64,000 nt of DNA from Baylisascaris procyonis (GCA_037389465.1 JAZARR010000048.1:496001-560000), one strand, 5' to 3'; numbered from the stretch's first letter, positions 1 through 14,934 are shown. Notes: generated from the letters alone by a model not told the origin. Made by a program: numbers and translations.

Positions 1-130
1 CAGATACTCCGTTATGTTCTGAGAGGTTTTCTCAAAAACCGCTGATGATGGGCATCCCTGCCTGCGAAGTTTTTCAACCTGAAATAAAAGAATGCCGCTC
101 CCGTTTGGGCTTGAGCCACCAACCTTTCGC

Positions 131-162
<32 letters not shown>

Positions 163-297
163 TGGAAGCTCGCGAGTCAGATCTCATCCTGGAATTTTCT
201 ACAGATACTCCGTTATGAGGTTTTCTCAAAAAAGGTGATGATGGGCATCCCTGCCTGCGAAGTTTTTCAACCTGGAATGAAAAAGACCGCTCCCGGA

Positions 298-358
<61 letters not shown>

Positions 359-488
359 AGCTCGCGAGTCAGATCTCATCCTGGAATTTTCTACAGATAC
401 TCCGTTATGAGGTTTTCTCAAAAAAGGCTGATGATGGGCATCCCTGCCTGCGAAGTTTTTCAACCTGGAATAATATAATGCCGCTCCC

Positions 489-551
<63 letters not shown>

Positions 552-681
552 AGCCTCGAGTCAGATCTCATCCTGAAATGTTCTACAGATACTCTGTTAT
601 GAGGTTTTCTCAAAAAAGGCTGATGATGGGCATTCCTGCCTGGGAAGTTTTTCAACCTGGAATGAAAAAGCCGCTCCCGGA

Positions 682-742
<61 letters not shown>

Positions 743-880
743 CGCTCGGGAGTCAGATCTCATCCTGAAATGTTCTACAGATACTCCGTTATGTTCTCTG
801 AGCTTTTGTCAAGAAAGACCGATGATGGACATTCCTGCCTGCGAAGTTTTTCAACCTGGAATGAAAAAAACCGCTCCCGA

Positions 881-941
<61 letters not shown>

Positions 942-1100
942 AGCTCGGGAGTCAGATCTCATCCTGAAATGTTCTGCAGATACTCCGTTATGTTCTCTGA
1001 GCTTTTCTCAAAAAAGACTGATGATGGGCCTCCCTGCCTGCGAAGTTTTTCACCCTGAAATAAATGAACGCCGCTCCTGGATGGGTTTGAACCAGCAACT

Positions 1101-1139
<39 letters not shown>

Positions 1140-1292
1140 CGAAGCTCGCGAGTGAGATCTCATCCTGGAATTTTCTGCAGATACTCCGTTATGAGTTTTT
1201 CTCAAAAAAGGCTGATGATGGGCATCCCTGCCTGGGAAGTTTTTCAACCTGGAATGAAAAAACCGCTCCCGGATGGGCTTGAACCACCAACT

Positions 1293-1334
<42 letters not shown>

Positions 1335-1699
1335 AGCTCGGGAGTCAGATCTCATCCTGAAATGTTCTACAGATACTCCGTTATGTTCTCTGAGCTTTTC
1401 TCAAAAGAGACTGATGATGGGCCTCCCTGCCTGTGAAGTTTTTCAACCTTTAATGAAAAAAACCCCTCCCGGATGGGATTGAACCACCAACTTTTCGGTC
1501 AACAGCCGAACGCGCTAACCGATTGCGGCACGGAAGCTCAAGAGTCATATCTCATCCTCAAGTGTTCTACAGATACTCCGTTATGTTCTGAGAGGTTTTC
1601 TCAAAAACCGCTGATGATGGGCATCCCTGCCTGCGAAGTTTTTCAACCTGAAATAAAAGAATGCCGCTCCCGTTTGGGCTTGAGGCACCAACCTTTCGT

Positions 1700-1735
<36 letters not shown>

Positions 1736-1871
1736 AGCTCGCGAGTCAGATCTCATCCTGGAATGTTGTACAGATACTCCGTTATGAGGTTTTCTCAAAA
1801 AAGGCTGATGATGGGCATCCCTGCCTGCGAAGTTTTTCAGCCTGGAATAACAGAATGCCGCTCCCGGGTGC

Positions 1872-1923
<52 letters not shown>

Positions 1924-2066
1924 GACGGAAGCTCGAGAGTCAGATCTCATCCTGAAATGTTCTACAGATAATCCGTTATGTTCTGAGAGCTTTGTCAAGA
2001 AAGACCGATGATGGACATTCCTGCCTGCGAAGTTTTTCAACCTGGAATGAAAAAAACCGCTCCCGA

Positions 2067-2127
<61 letters not shown>

Positions 2128-2277
2128 AGCTCGAGAGTCAGATCTCATCCTGAAATGTTCTACAGATACTGGGTCATGTTCTGAGGGCTTTTTTGAAAAA
2201 AGACGGATGATGGACATTCCTGCCTGCGAAGTTTTTCAACCTGAAATAAAAGAATGCCGCTCCCGTTTGGGCTTGAG

Positions 2278-2328
<51 letters not shown>

Positions 2329-2493
2329 AGCTCAAGAGTCAGATCTCATCCTCAAGTGTTCTACAGATACTCCGTTATGTTCTGAGAGGTTTTCTCAAAA
2401 ACCGCTGATGATGGGCATCCCTGCCTGCGAAGTTTTTCAACCTGAAATAAAAGAATGCCGCTCCCGTTTGGGCTTGAGGCACCAACCTTTCGT

Positions 2494-2529
<36 letters not shown>

Positions 2530-2665
2530 AGCTCGCGAGTCAGATCTCATCCTGGAATGTTGTACAGATACTCCGTTATGAGGTTTTCTCAAAAAAGGCT
2601 GATGATGGGCATCCCTGCCTGCGAAGTTTTTCAGCCTGGAATAACAGAATGCCGCTCCCGGGTGC

Positions 2666-2717
<52 letters not shown>

Positions 2718-2862
2718 GACGGAAGCTCGAGAGTCAGATCTCATCCTGAAATGTTCTACAGATACTGGGTCATGTTCTGAGGGCTTTTTTGAAAAAAGAC
2801 GGATGATGGACATTCCTGCCTGCGAAGTTTTCCAACCTGGAATGAAGAAAACCGCCCCCGGA

Positions 2863-2906
<44 letters not shown>

Positions 2907-3062
2907 GCCGATTGCACCACGGATGCTCGAGAGTCAGATCTCATCCTGAAACGTTCTACAGATACTGGGTCATGTTCTGAGGGCTTTTTTGAAAAAAGAC
3001 GGATGATGGACATTCCTGCCTGCGAAGTTTTCCAACCTGGAATGAAGAAAACCGCCCCCGGA

Positions 3063-3123
<61 letters not shown>

Positions 3124-3263
3124 AGCTCACGAGTCAGATCTCATCCTCAAATGTTCTACAGATACTCCGTTATGTTGTCTGAGCTTTTTTGAAAAAAGAC
3201 CGATGATGGGCATTCCTGCCTGCGAAGTTTTTCAACCTGAAATAAAAGAATGCCGCTCCCGTT

Positions 3264-3324
<61 letters not shown>

Positions 3325-3460
3325 AGCTCGAGAGTCAGATCTCATCCTCAAATGTTCTACAGATACTCCGTTATGTTCTGAGAGTTTTCTCAAGAAAGAC
3401 TGATGATGGGCATTCCTGCCTGCGAAGTTTTTCAACCTGGAATGAAAAAACCGCTCCCGA

Positions 3461-3521
<61 letters not shown>

Positions 3522-3659
3522 AGCTCGAGAGTCAGATCTCATCCTGAAATGTTCTACAGATACTCGGTCATGTTCTGAGGGCTTTTTCAAAAAAGACTGA
3601 TGATGGGCATTCCTGCCTGCGAAGTTTTCCAACCTGGAATGAAGAAAACCGCTCCCGGA

Positions 3660-3720
<61 letters not shown>

Positions 3721-3851
3721 AGCTCGCGAGTCAGATCTCATCCTGGAATTTTCTACAGATACTCCGTTATGAGGTTTTCTCAAAAAAGGCTGATGATGGG
3801 CATTCCTGCCTGCGAAGTTTTTCAACCTGCAATGAAAAAGCCGCTCCCGGA

Positions 3852-3912
<61 letters not shown>

Positions 3913-4278
3913 AGCTCGGGAGTCAGATCTCATCCTGAAATGTTCTACAGATACTCCGTTATGTTCTCTGAGCTTTTCTCAAAAAAGACTGATGATGGGC
4001 CTCCCTGCCTGTGAAGTTTTTCAACCTGAAATAAATGAACGCCGCTCCTGGATGGGCTTGAACCACCAACTTTTCGGTCAACAGCCGAACGCGCTAACCG
4101 ATTGCGGCACGGAAGCTCAAGAGTCATATCTCATCCTCAAGTGTTCTACAGATACTCCGTTATGTTCTGAGAGGTTTTCTCAAAAACCGCTGATGATGGG
4201 CATCCCTGCCTGCGAAGTTTTTCAACCTGAAATAAAAGAATGCCGCTCCCGTTTGGGCTTGAGGCACCAACCTTTCGT

Positions 4279-4314
<36 letters not shown>

Positions 4315-4450
4315 AGCTCGCGAGTCAGATCTCATCCTGGAATGTTGTACAGATACTCCGTTATGAGGTTTTCTCAAAAAAGGCTGATGATGGGCATCCC
4401 TGCCTGCGAAGTTTTTCAGCCTGGAATAACAGAATGCCGCTCCCGGGTGC

Positions 4451-4502
<52 letters not shown>

Positions 4503-5073
4503 GACGGAAGCTCGAGAGTCAGATCTCATGCTGAAATGTTCTACAGATAATCCGTTATGTTCTGAGAGCTTTTGTCAAGAAAGACCGATGATGGACATTC
4601 CTGCCTGCGAAGTTTTTCAACCTGGAATGAAAAAAACCGCTCCCGATGGGCTTGAACCACCATCCTTTCGGTTAACAGCCGAACGCGCTAGCCGATTGCA
4701 CCACGGATGCTCGAGAGTCAGATCTCATCCTGAAACGTTCTACAGATACTGGGTCATGTTCTGAGGGCTTTTTTGAAAAAAGACCGATGATGGACATTCC
4801 TGCCTGCGAAGTTTTTCAACCTGAAATAAAAGAATGCCGCTCCCGTTTGGGCTTGAGCCACCAACTTTTCGGTCAACAGCCGAACGCGCTAACCGATTGC
4901 GGCACGGAAGCTCAAGAGTCATATCTCATCCTCAAGTGTTCTACAGATACTCCGTTATGTTCTGAGAGGTTTTCTCAAAAACCGCTGATGATGGGCATCC
5001 CTGCCTGCGAAGTTTTTCAACCTGAAATAAAAGAATGCCGCTCCCGTTTGGGCTTGAGGCACCAACCTTTCGT

Positions 5074-5109
<36 letters not shown>

Positions 5110-5236
5110 AGCTCGCGAGTCAGATCTCATCCTGGAATGTTGTACAGATACTCCGTTATGAGGTTTTCTCAAAAAAGGCTGATGATGGGCATCCCTGCCT
5201 GCGAAGTTTTTCAACCTGGAATAACAGAATGCCGCT

Positions 5237-5303
<67 letters not shown>

Positions 5304-5440
5304 AGCTCGAGAGTCAGATCTCATCCTGAAATGTTCTACAGATACTCCGTTATGTTCTGAGAGCTTTTGTCAAGAAAGACCGATGATGGACATTCCTGCC
5401 TGCGAAGTTTTTCAACCTGGAATGAAAAAACCGCTCCCGA

Positions 5441-5501
<61 letters not shown>

Positions 5502-5641
5502 AGCTCGAGAGTCAGATCTCATCCTGAAACGTTCTACAGATACTCGGTCATGTTCTGAGGGCTTTTTTGAAAAAAGACCGATGATGGACATTCCTGCCTG
5601 CGAAGTTTTTCAACCTGAAATAAAAGAATGCCGCTCCCGGA

Positions 5642-5695
<54 letters not shown>

Positions 5696-5867
5696 GCACG
5701 GAAGCTCGAGAGTCATATCTCATCCTCAAATGTTCTACAGATACTCCGTTATGTTCTGAGAGGTTTTCTCAAAAACCGCTGATGATGGGCATCCCTGCCT
5801 GCGAAGTTTTTCAACCTGAAATAAAAGAATGCCGCTCCCGTTTGGGCTTGAACCACCAACCTTTCGT

Positions 5868-5903
<36 letters not shown>

Positions 5904-6039
5904 AGCTCGCGAGTCAGATCTCATCCTGGAATGTTGTACAGATACTCCGTTATGAGGTTTTCTCAAAAAAGGCTGATGATGGGCATCCCTGCCTGCGAAG
6001 TTTTTCAGATTGGAATAACAGAATGCCGCTCCCGGGTGC

Positions 6040-6091
<52 letters not shown>

Positions 6092-6235
6092 GACGGAAGC
6101 TCGAGAGTCAGATCTCATCCTGAAATGTTCTACAGATACTCCGTTATGTTCTGAGAGCTTTTGTCAAGAAAGACCGATGATGGACATTCCTGCCTGCGAA
6201 GTTTTTCAACCTGGAATGAAAAAAACCGCTCCCGA

Positions 6236-6279
<44 letters not shown>

Positions 6280-6435
6280 GCCGATTGCACCACGGATGCT
6301 CGAGAGTCAGATCTCATCCTGAAACGTTCTACAGATACTGGGTCATGTTCTGAGGGCTTTTTTGAAAAAAGACCGATGATGGACATTCCTGCCTGCGAAG
6401 TTTTCCAACCTGGAATGAAGAAAACCGCCCCCGGA

Positions 6436-6475
<40 letters not shown>

Positions 6476-7048
6476 TCTAACCGATTGCGCCACGGAAGCT
6501 CACGAGTCAGATCTCATCCTCAAATGTTCTACAGATACTCCGTTATGTTGTCTGAGCTTTTTTGAAAAAAGACCGATGATGGGCATTCCTGCCTGCGAAG
6601 TTTTTCAACCTGAAATAAAAGAATGCCGCTCCCGTTTGGGCTTGAGCCACCAACCTTTCGCTTAACAGCCGAACGCGCTAACCGATTGCGGCACGGAAGC
6701 TCGAGAGTCATATCTCATCCTCAAATGTTCTACAGATACTCCGTTATGTTCTGAGAGGTTTTCTCAAAAACCGCTGATGATGGGCATCCCTGCCTGCGAA
6801 GTTTTTCAACCTGAAATAAAAGAATGCCGCTCCCGTTTGGGCTTGAGCCACCAACCTTTCGTTTAACAGCCGAACGCTCTAACCGATTGCGCCACGGAAG
6901 CTCACGAGTCAGATCTCATCCTCAAATGTTCTACAGATACTCCGTTATGTTGTCTGAGCTTTTTTGAAAAAAGACCGATGATGGGCATTCCTGCCTGCGA
7001 AGTTTTTCAACCTGAAATAAAAGAATGCCGCTCCCGTTTGGGCTTGAG

Positions 7049-7099
<51 letters not shown>

Positions 7100-7249
7100 A
7101 GCTCGAGAGTCATATCTCATCCTCAAATGTTCTACAGATACTCCGTTATGTTCTGAGAGGTTTTCTCAAAAACCGCTGATGATGGGCATCCCTGCCTGCG
7201 AAGTTTTTCAACCTGAAATAAAAGAATGCCGCTCCCGTTTGGGCTTGAG

Positions 7250-7300
<51 letters not shown>

Positions 7301-7455
7301 AGCTCGAGAGTCAGATCTCATCCTGAAATGTTCTACAGATACTCCGTTATGTTCTGAGAGCTTTTGTCAAGAAAGACCGATGATGGACATTCCTGCCTGC
7401 GAAGTTTTTCAACCTGGAATGAAAAAAACCGCTCCCGATGGGCTTGAACCACCAT

Positions 7456-7499
<44 letters not shown>

Positions 7500-7638
7500 A
7501 GCTCGAGAGTCAGATCTCATCCTGAAACGTTCTACAGATACTCGGTCATGTTCTGAGGGCTTTTTTGAAAAAAGACCGATGATGGACATTCCTGCCTGCG
7601 AAGTTTTCCAACCTGGAATGAAGAAAACCGCCCCCGGA

Positions 7639-7699
<61 letters not shown>

Positions 7700-7830
7700 A
7701 GCTCGCGAGTCAGATCTCATCCTGGAATTTTCTACAGATACTCCGTTATGAGGTTTTCTCAAAAAAGGCTGATGATGGGCATTCCTGCCTGCGAAGTTTT
7801 TCAACCTGGAATGAAAAAGCCGCTCCCGGA

Positions 7831-7891
<61 letters not shown>

Positions 7892-8257
7892 AGCTCGGGA
7901 GTCAGATCTCATCCTGAAATGTTCTACAGATACTCCGTTATGTTCTCTGAGCTTTTCTCAAAAAAGATTGATGATGGGCCTCCCTGCCTGTGAAGTTTTT
8001 CAACCTGAAATAAATGAACGCCGCTCCTGGATGGGCTTGAACCACCAACTTTTCGGTCAACAGCCGAACGCGCTAACCGATTGCGGCACGGAAGCTCAAG
8101 AGTCATATCTCATCCTCAAGTGTTCTACAGATACTCCGTTATGTTCTGAGAGGTTTTCTCAAAAACCGCTGATGATGGGCATCCCTGCCTGCGAAGTTTT
8201 TCAACCTGAAATAAAAGAATGCCGCTCCCGTTTGGGCTTGAGGCACCAACCTTTCGT

Positions 8258-8293
<36 letters not shown>

Positions 8294-8429
8294 AGCTCGC
8301 GAGTCAGATCTCATCCTGGAATGTTGTACAGATACTCCGTTATGAGGTTTTCTCAAAAAAGGCTGATGATGGGCATCCCTGCCTGCGAAGTTTTTCAGCC
8401 TGGAATAACAGAATGCCGCTCCCGGGTGC

Positions 8430-8481
<52 letters not shown>

Positions 8482-8645
8482 GACGGAAGCTCGAGAGTCA
8501 GATCTCATCCTGAAATGTTCTACAGATACTCCGTTATGTTCTGAGAGCTTTTTTGAAAAAAGACCGATGATGGACATTCCTGCCTGCGAAGTTTTCCAAC
8601 CTGGAATGAAGAAAACCGCCCCCGGATGGGCTTGAACCACCAACT

Positions 8646-8687
<42 letters not shown>

Positions 8688-8690
8688 AGG
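1..8690 (-). repeat. tRNA-Asn tandem array, left part (44 units)
   Basis: Direct tandem array of ~190-202 bp units, each with a minus-strand tRNA-Asn-like copy of 73-74 nt plus a ~125 nt spacer. Left ends of the copies: 86, 288, 482, 672, 872, 1072, 1264, 1464, 1665, 1859, 2058, 2258, 2459, 2653, 2853, 3053, 3254, 3452, 3650, 3842, 4043, 4244, 4438, 4638, 4838, 5039, 5233, 5432, 5632, 5833, 6027, 6227, 6426, 6627, 6828, 7029, 7230, 7430, 7629, 7821, 8022, 8223, 8417, 8617. All keep anticodon GTT. All stems are intact (at most G-U wobbles) at 288, 1264, 3650, 3842, 5233 and 7821. Others have T-stem mismatches (those reading GTTTGGGC or GGGTGCGC on the plus strand) or a one-base deletion at the T-stem/acceptor junction (GATGGGC type, e.g. 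872, 2058, 3452). The window starts inside a spacer, so the array extends leftward. Confidence 0.95.
5233..5306 (-). tRNA. tRNA-Asn(GTT), fully paired copy
   Basis: Reading the minus strand: acceptor GCTTCCG pairs with CGGGAGC (one T-G), D stem GCGC/GCGC, anticodon stem TTCGG/CCGAA around loop CTGTTAA, T arm GGTGG-TTCAAGC-CCACC, discriminator G. The A box (TGGCGCAATCGG) and B box (GGTTCAAGCCC) fit RNA polymerase III promoter consensus. It belongs to the four-unit block that recurs in the left half, but here the T stem is perfect whereas sister copies (1859, 2653, 4438) have a mismatch. No T4 run lies next to the 3' end. Confidence 0.85.
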
Positions 8691-8821
8691 CCTCGAGTCG
8701 GGTCTCATCCTGAAATGTCCTAGAGATACTCCGTTATGAGCTTTTCTCAAAAAGGGCTGATGATGGGCATTCCTGCCTGGGAAGTTTTTCAACCTGGAAT
8801 GAAAAAGCCGCTCCCGGATGC

Positions 8822-8859
<38 letters not shown>

Positions 8860-9029
8860 GTAACCGATTGCGCCACGGAAGCTCGTGAGTCAGATCTCAT
8901 CCTGGAATTTTCTACAGATACTCCTTTATGAGGTTTTCTCAAAAAAGGCTGATGATGGGCATCCCTGCCTGGGAAGTTTTTCAACCTGGAATGAAAAAAC
9001 CGCTCCCGGATGGGCTTGAACCACCAACT

Positions 9030-9071
<42 letters not shown>

Positions 9072-9202
9072 AGGCCTCGAGTGGGGTCTCATCCTGAAAT
9101 GTCCTAGAGATGCTCCGTTATGAGGTTTTCTCAAAAAAGGCTGATGATGGGCATTCCTGCCTGGGAAGTTTTTCAACCTGGAATGAAAAAGCCGCTCCCG
9201 GA

Positions 9203-9263
<61 letters not shown>

Positions 9264-9621
9264 AGCTCGGGAGTCAGATCTCATCCTGAAATGTTCTACA
9301 GATACTCCGTTATGTTCTCTGAGCTTTTCTCAAAGAAGGCTGATGATGGGCATCCCTGCCTGCGAAGTTTTTCTTCCTGGAATAATAGAATGCCGCTCCC
9401 GGGTGGGCTTGAACCACTAACCTTTCGGTTAACAGCCGTACGCGCTAACCGATTGCGCCACGGAAGCTCGAGAGTCATATCTCATCCTCAAATGTTCTAC
9501 AGATACTCCGTCATGTTCTGAGAGGTTTTCTCAAAAACCGCTGATGATGGGCATCCCTGCCTGGGAAGTTTTTCAACCTGGAATGAAAAAACCGCTCCCG
9601 GATGGGCTTGAACCACCAACT

Positions 9622-9663
<42 letters not shown>

Positions 9664-9794
9664 AGGCCTCGAGTCGGGTCTCATCCTGAAATGTCCTAGA
9701 GATACTCCGTTATGAGGTTTTCTCAAAAAAGGCTGATGATGGGCATTCCTGCCTGGGAAGTTTTTCAACCTGGAATGAAAAAGCCGCTCCCGGA

Positions 9795-9855
<61 letters not shown>

Positions 9856-9985
9856 AGCTCGGGAGTCAGATCTCATCCTGAAATGTTCTACAGATACTCC
9901 GTTATGTTCTCTGAGCTTTTCTCAAAAAAGGCTGATGATGGGCATCCCTGCCTGCGAAGTTTTTCAACCTGGAATAATAGAATGC

Positions 9986-9989
9986 CGCT

Positions 9990-10056
<67 letters not shown>

Positions 10057-10059
10057 AGC
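9986..10059 (-). tRNA. tRNA-Asn(GTT), fully paired copy
   Basis: Best consensus copy, 74 nt, with every stem paired (a single T-G in the acceptor) and anticodon GTT in loop CTGTTAA. It closely resembles the metazoan cytosolic tRNA-Asn I know in the D, anticodon and T arms; the acceptor stem differs but is self-consistent. The first T-run (six T) on the transcript lies about 56 nt past the tRNA end. Confidence 0.88.
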
Positions 10060-10206
10060 TCGAGAGTCATATCTCATCCTCAAATGTTCTACAGATACTC
10101 CGTCATGTTCTGAGAGGTTTTCTCAAAAACCGCTGATGATGGGCATCCCTGCCTGCGAAGTTTTTCAACCTGAAATAAAAGAATGCCGCTCCCGTTTGGG
10201 CTTGAG

Positions 10207-10257
<51 letters not shown>

Positions 10258-10397
10258 AGCTCGCGAGTCAGATCTCATCCTGGAATTTTCTACAGATACT
10301 CCGTTATGAGGTTTTCTCAAAAAAGGCTGATGATGGGCATCCCTGCCTGCGAAGTTTTTCAACCTGGAATAATAAATGCCGCTCCCGGGTGGGTTGG

Positions 10398-10449
<52 letters not shown>

Positions 10450-10586
10450 AGCTCGAGAGTCAGATCTCATCCTGAAATGTTCTACAGATACTCCGTTATG
10501 TTCTGAGAGCTTTTGTCAAGAAAGACCGATGATGGACATTCCTGCCTGCGAAGTTTTTCAACCTGGATGAAGAAAACCGGTCCCGA

Positions 10587-10647
<61 letters not shown>

Positions 10648-10797
10648 AGGCCTCGAGTCGGGTCTCATCCTGAAATGTCCTAGAGATACTCCGTTATGAG
10701 GTTTTCTCAAAAAAGGCTGATGATGGGCATCCCTGCCTGGGAAGTTTTTCAACCTGGAATGAAAAAACCGCTGCCGGATGGGCTTGAACCACCAACT

Positions 10798-10839
<42 letters not shown>

Positions 10840-10970
10840 AGGCGTCGAGTCGGGTCTCATCCTGAAATGTCGTAGAGATACTCCGTTATGAGGTTTTCTC
10901 AAAAAAGGCTGATGATGGGCATTCCTGCCTGCGAAGTTTTTCAACCTGGAATGAAAAAGCCGCTCCCGGA

Positions 10971-11031
<61 letters not shown>

Positions 11032-11171
11032 AGCTCGAGAGTCATATCTCATCCTCAAATGTTCTACAGATACTCCGTTATGTTCTGAGAGGTTTTCTCA
11101 AAAACCGCTGATGATGGGCATCCATGCCTGCGAAGTTTTTCTACCTGAAATAAAAGATTGCCGCTCCCGGA

Positions 11172-11232
<61 letters not shown>

Positions 11233-11361
11233 AGCCTCGAGTCAGGTCTCATCCTGAAATGTTCTAGAGATACTCCGTTATGAGGTTTTCTCAAAAAGGC
11301 TGATGATGGGCATTCCTGCCTGCGAAGTTTTTCAACCTGGAATGAAAAAGCCGCTCCCGGA

Positions 11362-11422
<61 letters not shown>

Positions 11423-11552
11423 AGCTCGGGAGTCAGATCTCATCCTGAAATGTTCTACAGATACTCCGTTATGTTCTCTGAGCTTTTCTCAAAAAAGGCT
11501 GATGATGGGCATCCCTGCCTGCGAAGTTTTTCAACCTGGAATAATAGAATGC

Positions 11553-11556
11553 CGCT

Positions 11557-11623
<67 letters not shown>

Positions 11624-11626
11624 AGC
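11553..11626 (-). tRNA. tRNA-Asn(GTT), fully paired copy
   Basis: Identical in the tRNA body to the copy at 9986. The surrounding units also match that neighbourhood, so this is a block duplicate. No T4 directly follows; a T6 run lies 57 nt downstream on the minus strand. Confidence 0.88.
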
Positions 11627-11788
11627 TCGAGAGTCATATCTCATCCTCAAATGTTCTACAGATACTCCGTTATGTTCTGAGAGGTTTTCTCAAAAACCGG
11701 TGATGATGGGCATCCCTGCCTGCGAAGTTTTTCAACCTGAAATAAAAGAATGCCGCTCCCGTTTGGGCTTGAGCCACCAACCTTTCGC

Positions 11789-11824
<36 letters not shown>

Positions 11825-11947
11825 AGCTCGCGAGTCAGATCTCATCCTGGAATTTTCTACAGATACTCCGTTATGAGGTTTTCTCAAAAAAGGCTGATGA
11901 TGGGCATCCCTGCCTGCGAAGTTTTTCAACCTGGAATAATATAATGC

Positions 11948-11951
11948 CGCT

Positions 11952-12018
<67 letters not shown>

Positions 12019-12021
12019 AGC
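11948..12021 (-). tRNA. tRNA-Asn(GTT), fully paired copy
   Basis: All stems pair and the anticodon is GTT. The immediate 3' flank on the minus strand is CATTATATTATTCC, which has no T4; T6 follows at 57 nt. Confidence 0.88.
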
Positions 12022-12156
12022 TCGAGAGTCAGATCTCATCGTGAAATGTTCTACAGATACTCCGTTATGTTCTGAGAGCTTTTGTCAAGAAAGACCGATG
12101 ATGGACATTCCTGCCTGCGAAGTTTTTCAACCTGGAATGAAGAAAACCGGTCCCGA

Positions 12157-12217
<61 letters not shown>

Positions 12218-12356
12218 AGCTCGCGAGACAGATCTCATCCTGGAACGTTCTACAGATACTCCGTTATGTTCTCAGAGCTTTTTTGAAAAAAGACCGATGA
12301 TGGACATTCCTGCCTGCGAAGTTTTCCAACCTGGAATGAAGAAAACCGATCCCGGA

Positions 12357-12394
<38 letters not shown>

Positions 12395-12548
12395 ACGCTA
12401 ACCGATTGCGCCACGGAAGGCGTCGAGTCGGGTCTCATCCTGAAATGTCGTAGAGATACTCCGTTATGAGGTTTTCTCAAAAAAGGCTGATGATGGGCAT
12501 TCCTGCCTGCGAAGTTTTTCAACCTGGAATGAAAAAGCCGCTCCCGGA

Positions 12549-12609
<61 letters not shown>

Positions 12610-12749
12610 AGCTCGAGAGTCATATCTCATTATCAAATGTTCTACAGATACTCCGTTATGTTCTGAGAGGTTTTCTCAAAAACCGCTGATGATGGGCATC
12701 CATGCCTGCGAAGTTTTTCTACCTGAAATAAAAGATTGCCGCTCCCGGA

Positions 12750-12810
<61 letters not shown>

Positions 12811-12960
12811 AGCACGCGAGTCAGATCTCATCCTGGAATTTTCTACAGATACTCCTTTATGAGGTTTTCTCAAAAAAGGCTGATGATGGGCATCCCTGCC
12901 TGGGAAGTTTTTCAACCTGGAATGAAAAAACCGCTGCCGGATGGGCTTGAACCACCAACT

Positions 12961-13002
<42 letters not shown>

Positions 13003-13133
13003 AGGCGTCGAGTCGGGTCTCATCCTGAAATGTCGTAGAGATACTCCGTTATGAGGTTTTCTCAAAAAAGGCTGATGATGGGCATTCCTGCCTGCGAAGT
13101 TTTTCACCCTGGAATGAAAAAGCCGCTCCCGGA

Positions 13134-13194
<61 letters not shown>

Positions 13195-13353
13195 AGCTCG
13201 AGAGTTATATCTCATTATCAAATGTTCTACAGATACTGCGTTATGTTCTGAGAGGTTTTCTCAAAAACCGCTGATGATGGGCATCCATGCCTGCGAAGTT
13301 TTTCTACCTGAAATAAAAGATTGCCGCTCCCGGATGGGCTTGAACCACCAACT

Positions 13354-13395
<42 letters not shown>

Positions 13396-13526
13396 AGGCC
13401 TCGAGTCGGGTCTCATCCTGAAATGTCCTAGAGATGCTCCGTTATGAGGTTTTCTCAAAAAAGGCTGATGATGGGCATTCCTGCCTGGGAAGTTTTTCAA
13501 CCTGGAATGAAAAAGCCGCTCCCGGA

Positions 13527-13587
<61 letters not shown>

Positions 13588-13717
13588 AGCTCGAGAGTCA
13601 TATCTCATCCTCAAATGTTCTACAGATACTGCGTCATGTTCTGAGAGGTTTTCTCAAAAACCGCTGATGATGGGCATCCCTGCCTGCGAAGTTTTTCAAC
13701 CTGAAATAAAAGAATGC

Positions 13718-13791
13718 CGCTCCCGTTTGGGCTTGAGCCACCAACCTTTCGGTTAAGAGCCGAACGCGCTGACCGATTGCGCCACGGAAGC
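13718..13791 (-). tRNA. tRNA-like copy, anticodon CTT
   Basis: The plus strand reads GGTTAAGAGCCG where other copies read GGTTAACAGCCG. The anticodon loop is therefore CTCTTAA with anticodon CTT (Lys by the code). Anticodon stem TTCGG/CCGAA is intact. The D loop has one further change (GCTGACCG). The T stem is poor (plus-strand GTTTGGGC type, T loop CTCAAGC), so this may be a pseudogene rather than a working tRNA. A duplicate lies at 16075. Confidence 0.6.
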
Positions 13792-13925
13792 TCGCGAGTC
13801 AGATCTCGTCCTGGAATTTTCTACAGATACTCCGTTATGAGGTTTTCTCAAAAAAGGCTGATGATGGGCATCCCTGCCTGCGAAGTTTTTCAACCTGGAA
13901 TAATATAATGCCGCTCCCGCGTGGG

Positions 13926-13981
<56 letters not shown>

Positions 13982-14121
13982 AGCTCGAGAGTCAGATCTC
14001 ATCCTGAAATGTTCTACAGATACTCCGTTATGTTCTGAGAGGTTTTCTCAAAAACCGCTGATGATGGGCATCCATGCCTGCGAAGTTTTTCTACCTGAAA
14101 TAAAAGATTGCCGCTCCCGGA

Positions 14122-14182
<61 letters not shown>

Positions 14183-14332
14183 AGCTCGCGAGTCAGATCT
14201 CATCCTGGAATTTTCTACAGATACTCCTTTATGAGGTTTTCTCAAAAAAGGCTGATGATGGGCATCCCTGCCTGGGAAGTTTTTCAACCTGGAATGAAAA
14301 AACCGCTCCCGGATGGGCTTGAACCACCAACT

Positions 14333-14374
<42 letters not shown>

Positions 14375-14505
14375 AGGCCTCGAGTCGGGTCTCATCCTGA
14401 AATGTCCTAGAGATGCTCCGTTATGAGGTTTTCTCAAAAAAGGCTGATGATGGGCATTCCTGCCTGGGAAGTTTTTCAACCTGGAATGAAAAAGCCGCTC
14501 CCGGA

Positions 14506-14556
<51 letters not shown>

Positions 14557-14696
14557 TCGCCACGGAAGCTCGGGAGTCAGATCTCATCCTGAAATGTTCT
14601 ACAGATACTCCGTTATGTTCTCTGAGCTTTTCTCAAAGAAGGCTGATGATGGGCATCCCTGCCTGCGAAGTTTTTCTTCCTGGAATAATAGAATGC

Positions 14697-14700
14697 CGCT

Positions 14701-14732
<32 letters not shown>

Positions 14733-14770
14733 AGACAGCCGTACGCGCTAACCGATTGCGCCACGGAAGC
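14697..14770 (-). tRNA. tRNA-like copy, anticodon GTC
   Basis: The plus strand reads GGTAGACAGCCG, giving loop CTGTCTA and anticodon GTC (Asp by the code). The T arm is perfect (GGTGG/CCACC). The anticodon stem has a mismatch because TTCGG became TACGG, a change shared with the neighbouring-type copies at 9394 and 15874, which keep GTT. Probably a mutated tRNA-Asn copy; whether it is charged or expressed is unknown. Confidence 0.55.
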
Positions 14771-14895
14771 TCGAGAGTCATATCTCATCCTCAAATGTTC
14801 TACAGATACTCCGTCATGTTCTGAGAGGTTTTCTCAAAAACCGCTGATGATGGGCATCCCTGCCTGGGAAGTTTTTCAACCTGGAATGAAAAAAC

Positions 14896-14934
14896 CGCTC
14901 CCGGATGGGCTTGAACCACCAACTTTTCGGTTAG

